64,000 nt of DNA from Cytophagales bacterium (GTDB lineage Bacteria > Bacteroidota > Bacteroidia > Cytophagales > Spirosomataceae): positions 29,416 through 93,415 of the forward strand of contig RDXN01000054.1 in the NCBI GenBank assembly GCA_004292855.1, read 5' to 3'. The position numbers and the translations under genes are program-made. Shown here in pieces: positions 35,055 to 42,249 of this stretch; position 1 is the stretch's first letter, and each line of letters starts with the position of its first letter. Under the pieces are notes generated by a model, which worked only from the letters and a program-made list of their open reading frames with translations, did no database searches and was not told the DNA's origin.

Positions 35055-36689
35055 ATGCGTGGCCTGCTGATTCTCTGCTTGTTTTTTGGGTTGATTGTTC
35101 GTGTACAGGCGCAACGCTACGAGTTTACCCGCAACGACACCCTGCGCGGTTCCATTACGCCCCAACGGGCCTGGTGGGATTTAACATTCTACCACCTTCG
35201 AGTTCGGGTATCGCCCACCGACAGTTCGTTGAGCGGCAGCACCTTAATTGGCTACACGGTTCTGAAGCCAAACCAAACCTTGCAGGTTGATTTACAGAGA
35301 CCTATGCGCGTTTTGCGCGTGGAGCAGGCGGGTGAATCACTGGCCTTTCGGCAGGATGGCGACGCGTATTTTGTGACCCTCAAAAAGCCCCAACGGACCG
35401 GGAGCCGCGAACAACTGACGGTGTTTTACGAAGGTCGCCCACGGGTGGCCCGGCGTCCGCCCTGGGACGGTGGTCTCGTATGGGCACGCGACTCGACCCG
35501 GAACTGGTTCATTGCCACAGCCTGTCAGGAATTGGGCGCGAGTGCGTGGTGGCCCTGCAAAGACCACATGTACGACGAACCCGACTCGATGCAAATCAGC
35601 GTGACGGTGCCCCAGCCCTACATCGACGTCTCGAACGGGCGACTCCGGCAGGTCACGAAAAACCCCGATGGCACTCAAACCTTCGATTGGACCGTGCAAA
35701 ATCCGATCAACAACTATGGGGTCAACATCAACGTGGCCCGTTATGTAGAGTGGAACGATACATACGCAGGCGAGAAAGGCAAGCTGGCTCTGTGCTATTA
35801 CGCCCTGCCCGAACACGAAGCGCAGGCGCGTCGGCAGTTTGCGCAGGTGCCCCTGATGCTCAAGGCGTTTGAGCACTGGTTTGGGCCGTATCCGTTTTAT
35901 GAAGATGGTTATAAACTGGTCGAGGTGCCCTATCTGGGTATGGAACACCAAAGCTCGGTGACCTACGGCAATAGGTTTCGGAACGGGTATCTGGGCACCG
36001 ATTTGTCGGGGACGGGCTGGGGACTATTATGGGATTTTATCATCATCCACGAGTCGGGCCACGAGTGGTTTGCCAACAACATTACTTACCGCGACATTGC
36101 CGATATGTGGATTCACGAGAGTTTTACGAACTACTCCGAGAACCTCTACATCGAATATTATCACGGCAAAGAAGCCGGGGCACAGTACGTGATCGGCACA
36201 CGAAACCGGATTCGGAACGACCGGCCAATCATCGGGACCTATAACGTGAACAAACCGGGGTCGGGCGATATGTATTACAAAGGCGGCAATATGCTCCACA
36301 CGCTTCGGCAGGTTGTGAACAACGACGAACGCTGGCGGCAGATGCTGCGCGGGCTGAACAAAACGTTTTACCACCAAACCGTTACGACCGCCCAAATCGA
36401 AACCTACCTGAGTGCGCAGGCAGGCCGCAACCTGAGCAAGGTGTTTGACCAATACCTGCGTGATACCCGCATTCCGACGCTCGAATACCGCATCCAAAAT
36501 GGCTCCGTTGACTACCGCTGGACCAACTGCGTGGCCGGGTTCGACATGCCCGTGCGCGTTTGTCTCGACGACAACAATCGTTACCAAAATCTTCAACCCA
36601 CGACGGCCTGGCGCAGTTTTTCGGCTAAAAATGCCCAATCGCTCAACGTCGATGCGGGTTTTTATGTGATAGTGAAACAAGTTAATTGA
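35055..36689 (+). CDS. M1-family metallopeptidase (aminopeptidase N-like)
   Basis: A 544-residue exported peptidase from the ATG at 35055 (signal peptide MRGLLILCLFFGLIVRVQAQ). An in-frame extension upstream to 34650 lies inside the EamA gene and is not credible. The N-terminal beta domain precedes a catalytic domain with the motif HESGHEW near residues 332-338 and the third zinc ligand 18 residues later in MWIHESF. A GMEHQSS segment replaces the usual GAMEN substrate-binding motif. It is shorter than full-length M1 enzymes because the ERAP1-like C-terminal domain is absent. It probably trims peptides in the periplasm and may feed the amino-acid catabolic genes downstream. Confidence 0.9.
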   Translation: MRGLLILCLFFGLIVRVQAQRYEFTRNDTLRGSITPQRAWWDLTFYHLRVRVSPTDSSLSGSTLIGYTVLKPNQTLQVDLQRPMRVLRVEQAGESLAFRQDGDAYFVTLKKPQRTGSREQLTVFYEGRPRVARRPPWDGGLVWARDSTRNWFIATACQELGASAWWPCKDHMYDEPDSMQISVTVPQPYIDVSNGRLRQVTKNPDGTQTFDWTVQNPINNYGVNINVARYVEWNDTYAGEKGKLALCYYALPEHEAQARRQFAQVPLMLKAFEHWFGPYPFYEDGYKLVEVPYLGMEHQSSVTYGNRFRNGYLGTDLSGTGWGLLWDFIIIHESGHEWFANNITYRDIADMWIHESFTNYSENLYIEYYHGKEAGAQYVIGTRNRIRNDRPIIGTYNVNKPGSGDMYYKGGNMLHTLRQVVNNDERWRQMLRGLNKTFYHQTVTTAQIETYLSAQAGRNLSKVFDQYLRDTRIPTLEYRIQNGSVDYRWTNCVAGFDMPVRVCLDDNNRYQNLQPTTAWRSFSAKNAQSLNVDAGFYVIVKQVN

Positions 36690-36695
36690 AATTAC

Positions 36696-37610
36696 ATGTC
36701 TAAACCCGTAACTTGGCAGGGCGTCTACCCGGCCCTACTGACCCCCTTTACCGCCGACGATCAACTTGATCTGGCCCTGTTTGCTAAAAACATTCACGCC
36801 CAGCTCGACGCGGGCGTTCACGGGCTGATCATTGGCGGCTCGCTGGGCGAGGCAAGCACACTTACTCGCCCCGAGAAGCTCGAACTGCTCGACACCGCTC
36901 TGCAAACAGCGGCTGGCCGCGTCCCAAACGAGCGCGTCCCGGTCGTGATGAATATTGCCGAGCAGGCCACCCGCGAGGCTGTTGCCTGCGCCCGCGAGGC
37001 CGAAGCCGCCGGAGCCGATGGGCTGATGCTGCTCCCGCCCATGCGCTACCCCGCCGACCCCCGCGAGACCGTGATGTTTTTTCGGGCCGTGGCCGAGGCT
37101 ACCGCCCTGCCCATCATGATTTACAACAACCCGGTCGATTACAAGATCATGACGACCGTGGCGATGTTTGCCGAACTGACTCCGCACGCGAACATTCAGG
37201 CCGTGAAAGAGTCGACCCGCGACCTGGCCAACATTACGCGCATGAGGAATGCTTTCGGTGATCGGTTCCGCATTATGGGCGGGGTCGATACGCTGACTCT
37301 GGAATCACTTGCTGCCGGGGCCGACGGTTTAGTAGCTGGTTTGGTCGATGCCTTTCCGGTTGAGACGGTGCGCCTGTACGACCTGGTAAAGGCGGGTAAT
37401 ATGGCTGAGGCCCGCGCCCTCTACGGCTGGTTTATGCCCCTGTTTGAACTCGATATTCACCCGAAACTGGTGCAATACATCAAACTCGCGGCTACGGCCA
37501 CTGGCATCGGGTCGGAGCACGTGCGCCCCCCGCGCTTACCCCTGATTGGTGAGGAGCGCGACCGCATTTGGGCCATTATTCAGGGGCAGTTGGCGACTAG
37601 ACCGGCTTAA
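36696..37610 (+). CDS. DapA-family lyase, probable pyrroline-4-hydroxy-2-carboxylate deaminase
   Basis: A 304-residue class I aldolase-type enzyme of the dihydrodipicolinate synthase family. The Schiff-base lysine is Lys171 in IQAVKESTRD and the catalytic tyrosine is Tyr143 in IMIYNNPVDYK. The motif GGSLGEASTLT occupies the usual GTTGE position. A biosynthetic DapA would have GTTGES. The deviation and the neighbouring epimerase and D-amino-acid oxidoreductase genes point to the deaminase step of hydroxyproline degradation, giving 2-oxoglutarate semialdehyde. Another aldolase role remains possible. The epimerase gene starts 5 bp later. Confidence 0.78.
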   Translation: MSKPVTWQGVYPALLTPFTADDQLDLALFAKNIHAQLDAGVHGLIIGGSLGEASTLTRPEKLELLDTALQTAAGRVPNERVPVVMNIAEQATREAVACAREAEAAGADGLMLLPPMRYPADPRETVMFFRAVAEATALPIMIYNNPVDYKIMTTVAMFAELTPHANIQAVKESTRDLANITRMRNAFGDRFRIMGGVDTLTLESLAAGADGLVAGLVDAFPVETVRLYDLVKAGNMAEARALYGWFMPLFELDIHPKLVQYIKLAATATGIGSEHVRPPRLPLIGEERDRIWAIIQGQLATRPA

Positions 37611-37615
37611 ATTCT

Positions 37616-38620
37616 ATGCCAACCCACCACTTTTTCTGTATCGACGCGCACACCTGCGGCAACCCGGTTCGGGTCGTCACGGGGGGCAGTATTCCGCATC
37701 TGGAAGGCGCGACCATGAGCGACAAACGCCAGCACTTCCTGCGGGAGTACGACTGGATTCGGCGTGCGCTGATGTTTGAGCCACGCGGTCACGACATGAT
37801 GTCGGGCAGTATTCTGTACCCCCCCGCCGACCCCGCTAATGACGCTGGGGTGCTGTTTATTGAAACGTCGGGATGTTTGCCTATGTGCGGGCACGGCACC
37901 ATCGGCACGGTGACGGTGGCGATTGAACAGGGTTTGATAACGCCCAAAACGCCCGGTGTGCTCAACCTCGAAGTGCCCGCCGGGCTGGTTCGTGCCGAAT
38001 ACCGGCAGGAGGGTCGCAAGGTGAAATCGGTGAAGATCACGAACGTGAAGTCGTATTTGGCAGCCGAAAAACTGTCTGTCGTTTGCCCCGATCTGGGCGA
38101 GCTAACCGTCGATGTGGCCTATGGCGGCAACTTCTACGCCATCGTTGACCCCCAACCGAATTTCCACGGTCTGGAGCATTACAAAGCCGAGCAACTGATT
38201 GGCTGGGCGCGGGTCATGCGCGAACGCCTGAATGACCAATACACGTTTACCCATCCCGAAAATCCCACCATTCGGGGTTTGAGCCACATTCTCTGGACCG
38301 GCAAGCCCTTGGCCGACACCTCGACTGCCCGCAACGCCGTGTTTTACGGTGATAAGGCGATTGATCGGTCGCCCTGCGGCACGGGCACCTCGGCCCGGTT
38401 GGCGCAGTGGTATGCGCAGGGGCGTCTCAAACCGGGCGAAACCTTTGTGCATGAGAGTATTATCGGCTCTATTTTCAACGGACGAGTGGAGGCCGAAACC
38501 GAACTGGCAGGCCAACCAGCCATTGTGCCGAGTATTGAAGGGTGGGCCATTATTCACGGCTACAACCACCTAATTCTGGACGAAGACGACCCGTATGTGC
38601 ATGGGTTTCAAGTAATTTAA
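37616..38620 (+). CDS. Proline racemase-family enzyme, probable 4-hydroxyproline 2-epimerase
   Basis: A 334-residue enzyme with two active-site cysteines, as needed for cofactor-independent racemisation or epimerisation: Cys91 in CLPMCGHGTIG and Cys254 in DRSPCGTGTSARLA. Both being cysteine excludes the trans-3-hydroxyproline dehydratase subgroup, which has Thr at the second position. The first site MCGHGTIG is the usual epimerase form. The predicted reaction is trans-4-hydroxy-L-proline to cis-4-hydroxy-D-proline. The genes on each side supply the previous or following steps, supporting the hydroxyproline assignment over proline racemase. Confidence 0.88.
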   Translation: MPTHHFFCIDAHTCGNPVRVVTGGSIPHLEGATMSDKRQHFLREYDWIRRALMFEPRGHDMMSGSILYPPADPANDAGVLFIETSGCLPMCGHGTIGTVTVAIEQGLITPKTPGVLNLEVPAGLVRAEYRQEGRKVKSVKITNVKSYLAAEKLSVVCPDLGELTVDVAYGGNFYAIVDPQPNFHGLEHYKAEQLIGWARVMRERLNDQYTFTHPENPTIRGLSHILWTGKPLADTSTARNAVFYGDKAIDRSPCGTGTSARLAQWYAQGRLKPGETFVHESIIGSIFNGRVEAETELAGQPAIVPSIEGWAIIHGYNHLILDEDDPYVHGFQVI

Positions 38621-38622
38621 AC

Positions 38623-39867
38623 ATGACTATCGGCATCATTGGCGGGGGGATTATTGGCTTGTGCTCGGCGTATTACCTGCAACAGGCCGGGCATCGCGTG
38701 ACGGTGTTCAACAGCGGGCCGCTGCTCGATGGTTGCTCAATGGGCAACGCGGGTATGATTGTGCCGAGCCATATTGTGCCCCTCGCGCAACCGGGTATGA
38801 TTGCGAAGGGGATGCGCTGGATGCTCCGATCTACGAGTCCGTTTTACATAAAGCCCCGCCTAAACGCCGATTTGCTCCGCTGGGGGTGGTTATTCTACCA
38901 ACACGCAACACCCGAACACGTCGAACGATCTATTCCGGTGTTGCGCGATCTGAGCTTGTTGAGCAAGCGGCTGTATCAGAACCTTGCTCAATCGGGCAAT
39001 GTCGATTTTGGCTGGCACGAGCGTGGTTTGCTCATGCTCTACAAAACCGCGACTGCTGAACACGAGATGGCCGAGGAGGCCGACCTCGCCAATCATGCTG
39101 GTGTTGAGGCACTTATTCTGAACGGCCAGCAGGTGCAGGACCGGGAGCCAAACACCCGTGTCGAGGTGCGCGGGGGCGTGTTGTTTCCCGGCGATGCCCA
39201 TCTGAACCCCGGTCAACTGGTGCAGTCACTGGTGGTTTTCCTGCGGGCACAGGGCGTGGAGGTGTTGGAAAATACGCCGGTTCTTGAACTACAAAAGACA
39301 AACGGTCGCGTTACGGCCCTGCGGACCGAAGCCGGTGAGCATCCGGTCGATGCCGTGGTGGTAGCGGGTGGGGCCTGGTCGGCCGAGATGGCCCGCCAAC
39401 TGGGGCTTCGGTTGCCGTTGCAGGGCGGCAAAGGGTACAGTTTTATGATCGACGGGGCAGGGCCATCGGTGCAAATCCCGGCCATTATGCTCGAAGCCCG
39501 CGCCACGGCAACACCCGTTGGCTTGAACCTACGCTTCGCCGGAACGCTCGAAGTAGCCGGGACCGACCTGCGCGTGAATCCCAACCGGGTGCGCGGTATT
39601 GTGCAGTCGATCAACAACTATTACCCGGATATTCCGGTTCAAATGCCTCAAATAGAGTCGGTTTGGCGGGGTTTACGGCCCTGTTCGCCGGATGGGTTGC
39701 CGTATATTGGGCGACTCAAAACCCATGAGAACGTGGTTCTGGCAACGGGTCACGGGATGATGGGCATCAGCCTTGGACCAGCTACGGGCAAACTGGTTGC
39801 CGAAACACTGACGGGCACGCAAACCAGCCTCGACCTGAATGTTTTCAACCCCGAACGATTTGCCTGA
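38623..39867 (+). CDS. FAD-dependent D-amino-acid (D-hydroxyproline) dehydrogenase
   Basis: A 414-residue flavoprotein of the DAO/DadA family from the ATG at 38623, 2 bp after the epimerase stop. The dinucleotide-binding motif is GIIGGGIIGLCSAYYLQQAG at residues 4-23, and the C-terminal FAD motif includes GLRPCSPDGLPYIGR followed by ATGHGMMGISLGPATGKLV. It probably oxidises cis-4-hydroxy-D-proline to the pyrroline compound used by the DapA-like deaminase. Generic D-amino-acid dehydrogenase activity is the alternative. The final pathway enzyme, 2-oxoglutarate semialdehyde dehydrogenase, is not in this window. Confidence 0.86.
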   Translation: MTIGIIGGGIIGLCSAYYLQQAGHRVTVFNSGPLLDGCSMGNAGMIVPSHIVPLAQPGMIAKGMRWMLRSTSPFYIKPRLNADLLRWGWLFYQHATPEHVERSIPVLRDLSLLSKRLYQNLAQSGNVDFGWHERGLLMLYKTATAEHEMAEEADLANHAGVEALILNGQQVQDREPNTRVEVRGGVLFPGDAHLNPGQLVQSLVVFLRAQGVEVLENTPVLELQKTNGRVTALRTEAGEHPVDAVVVAGGAWSAEMARQLGLRLPLQGGKGYSFMIDGAGPSVQIPAIMLEARATATPVGLNLRFAGTLEVAGTDLRVNPNRVRGIVQSINNYYPDIPVQMPQIESVWRGLRPCSPDGLPYIGRLKTHENVVLATGHGMMGISLGPATGKLVAETLTGTQTSLDLNVFNPERFA

Positions 39868-39912
39868 ACTAACCGAAAACGCCTTATTACCAGTCATTTC
39901 AACGTCACTCCT

Positions 39913-41265
39913 ATGCCTTCGTCGCGTCGTGAATTTCTCCATCAATCGGCTAGTCTCGCTGCCGGAACTTTGTTGCCCGCTCAAGCGGTGCCTGCCGAAG
40001 TAGCGGGCGCATCGCTGCAACCCAAAACCACGTCTGCCGCTGATACCCTCTCGGTCGCGCTTATTGGTTGTAATAATATGGGTTGGGCAAACCTCAGCTC
40101 AATGCTCAAACATCCCGGCGTTCGCTGCGTGGGCCTTTGCGACGTGGACCAAACGGTGCTGGCAAAACGAGCCGCCGATTTAGAAAAGCTGGCTCCCTCG
40201 TCGCCCACAAACCCGAAGCCCGCGCTCTACAGCGATTTCCGCAAGGTCTTGGAAAACAAGATGATAGACGCTGTAATCGTGGGCACGCCCGACCATTGGC
40301 ACTGCCTGCCGACGGTGATGGCGTGTCAGGCAGGGAAAGACGTGTACGTGGAAAAACCGATGGCCAACTCCATCGAAGAGTGCAACCTGATGGTGGCCGC
40401 TGCCCGAAAATATGGGCGCATCGTGCAGGTAGGGCAGTGGCAACGGAGTGGGAACCATTGGCGAGAGGCCATCGAATTTGTGCAGTCGGGCAAGTTGGGC
40501 AACATCCGACTCGTCAAAACGTGGGCCTACATGACTTATGGCCGAAAGTTCGACCCTAAGCCCGACGCCCCTGTACCCGCCGGAGTTGACTACGACATGT
40601 GGCTCGGTCCGGCTCCAAAACGCCCGTTCAACGAGGCCCGTTTCCACGGCTCATTCCGCTATTTCTGGGACTACGCCGGGGGGCTTATGACCGACTGGGG
40701 CGCACACATGATCGACATGGGGTTGTGGGGCATCAAGCAATCGGCCCCTAAATCGGTGGTGGCAATGGGCGGTCGGTTTGGCTACCCCAACCACGCGGGC
40801 GACACCCCCGATACGATGCAGGTGCTCTACGATTTTGGGAATGTAACCCTGCAATGGGAGCAGGGCCTGGGCCTGGGACAAGCACCCTTTGGGCGGGATG
40901 CGGGCGTGGCCTTCATCGGCAACAACGGCACCCTCGTGGCCGACCGCGACGGCTGGAATCTGTTCCCCGAAGCCGACGACGACCAATTTATGACGCCCGG
41001 CCTGCCCCGTCAACCCCGCTATGGCAATGACCTCGACCGGCACACGCTCAATTTTTTGGAGTGTGTTCGCAGTCGCAAACAGCCTAATGCGTCGGCAGAA
41101 GTGGGGCGAAATGTGGCTCTACACGCTCAGTTGGGCAATATATCTTACCGATTAGGCCAGAAACTGATCTGGAACGAGGCCACGCAATCCGTGGTCGACA
41201 ACCCCAAAGCGAACGAGTTGGTGCGGGCGCACTACCGCAGTCCCTGGACCCTACCGACTGTTTAG
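39913..41265 (+). CDS. Tat-exported Gfo/Idh/MocA-family oxidoreductase
   Basis: A 450-residue NAD(P)-type oxidoreductase. The N-terminus MPSSRREFLHQSASLAAGTL carries a twin-arginine motif (SRREFL), so folded export to the periplasm is likely. The Rossmann part begins VALIGCNNMGWANLSSML, and the family motif is DVYVEKPMANSIEECN. The second domain holds the glycine-rich WDYAGGLMTDWGAHMIDMGLWG segment common in secreted Bacteroidota members acting on sugars. The substrate is unknown. Whether it belongs with the hydroxyproline genes (46-bp gap) is uncertain. Its 3' end overlaps the convergent SGNH gene by 15 bp. Confidence 0.88.
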   Translation: MPSSRREFLHQSASLAAGTLLPAQAVPAEVAGASLQPKTTSAADTLSVALIGCNNMGWANLSSMLKHPGVRCVGLCDVDQTVLAKRAADLEKLAPSSPTNPKPALYSDFRKVLENKMIDAVIVGTPDHWHCLPTVMACQAGKDVYVEKPMANSIEECNLMVAAARKYGRIVQVGQWQRSGNHWREAIEFVQSGKLGNIRLVKTWAYMTYGRKFDPKPDAPVPAGVDYDMWLGPAPKRPFNEARFHGSFRYFWDYAGGLMTDWGAHMIDMGLWGIKQSAPKSVVAMGGRFGYPNHAGDTPDTMQVLYDFGNVTLQWEQGLGLGQAPFGRDAGVAFIGNNGTLVADRDGWNLFPEADDDQFMTPGLPRQPRYGNDLDRHTLNFLECVRSRKQPNASAEVGRNVALHAQLGNISYRLGQKLIWNEATQSVVDNPKANELVRAHYRSPWTLPTV

Positions 41266-42249
41266 CTGCTCATTCACTTCGCGTAGCCATATCGCCCGAC
41301 CCGTACAATTCCAGTGCGAGTCGCCGTTGGCATACACGGCTCCAGGCTGTCGGGCGTAATGGGAATACACATCGACAACTGGCACCCGAAGGCGCGGGTG
41401 TGCCTGCACACGCTCGATCAGACGGTTGTACTGGCCCCGATTTGGCTCCAAAATACTCGCTTTGTTGGGAATCATCGACAGATAAACCGCATCGAAACCC
41501 TGCTTCCGGAATCGCTCGGCGGTCGCGTTGAGGCTATCGACAAGGTCGTTCAGTTCCTGATCGGGAAGCGGGGCAAACGACGCGTTGAGCCGCTTGGTGG
41601 TGTCCACGTCGAGATCGACGAACAGGTGGTTTCGGTCGCCGGAGATACCTACTTTGGGCGGCACCCGGTCGAACCAGTTGAGGTTGATGCTTGCTTTTAA
41701 TTCCTTGAACCACAAGAACATGTCCTGACTAAACAGCACCGTTTCGAGACGTTCCTCAATGCCCTTCGACTGAATCTGATCGAACAAGGCTTTGCTCCAG
41801 GAAACCTGTTCAGGTGCTGGACGTTGTGTGCTGTCTGTAACTACGGTAAGTTCGACCACGGGTCGCGAAAAATGCTCCCGGAAATGTCGCTCGACGGTTT
41901 CGAGCAAGAGTACGTTCCGCTTGGCCGTGTCCAATTGAACCCGACTCCGGTTGTCCCAATGCACATACTGGAAATGGCTCACCGGAAAATCACGCTTTGA
42001 AATCCGTTGCGGTTCCGTAAAACTATCGCCAATCAAATACAAATGCGTTTGGGCCGTGTCGCTCGACAGGGCAGGCGAGGGGCAGGGCGGTTGAGGTTCT
42101 TTAAACTGAGGCAGATTTGCCAGCCGGTATAAATCGCCGTAGCGATAATCGTCGGCAACAACGTTGGTCTCGTAAAACCAGTGCATCACTGTCCGGGAGC
42201 AGCCCCCCAACCAGAGCACGATGGCAATGAAAAGAAAGAGATAACGCAT
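41251..42249 (-). CDS. SGNH/AlgX-like lipoprotein
   Basis: A 332-residue predicted lipoprotein (lipobox LGGCS near residue 18). The catalytic blocks of SGNH acyltransferases of the AlgX/AlgJ type can be seen: YLIGDSFTEP (block with the nucleophile Ser) near 92-101 and the late GDSHWNCTGRAIW, which parallels the D-HWN block. That suggests O-acetyl transfer or esterase action on a surface polysaccharide at the periplasmic side. It is the last gene of the glycan locus and its start overlaps the preceding stop by one base (TAATG). The family assignment is moderate because overall similarity could not be tested. Confidence 0.68.
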   Translation of the reverse strand: MRYLFLFIAIVLWLGGCSRTVMHWFYETNVVADDYRYGDLYRLANLPQFKEPQPPCPSPALSSDTAQTHLYLIGDSFTEPQRISKRDFPVSHFQYVHWDNRSRVQLDTAKRNVLLLETVERHFREHFSRPVVELTVVTDSTQRPAPEQVSWSKALFDQIQSKGIEERLETVLFSQDMFLWFKELKASINLNWFDRVPPKVGISGDRNHLFVDLDVDTTKRLNASFAPLPDQELNDLVDSLNATAERFRKQGFDAVYLSMIPNKASILEPNRGQYNRLIERVQAHPRLRVPVVDVYSHYARQPGAVYANGDSHWNCTGRAIWLREVNEQLNSR

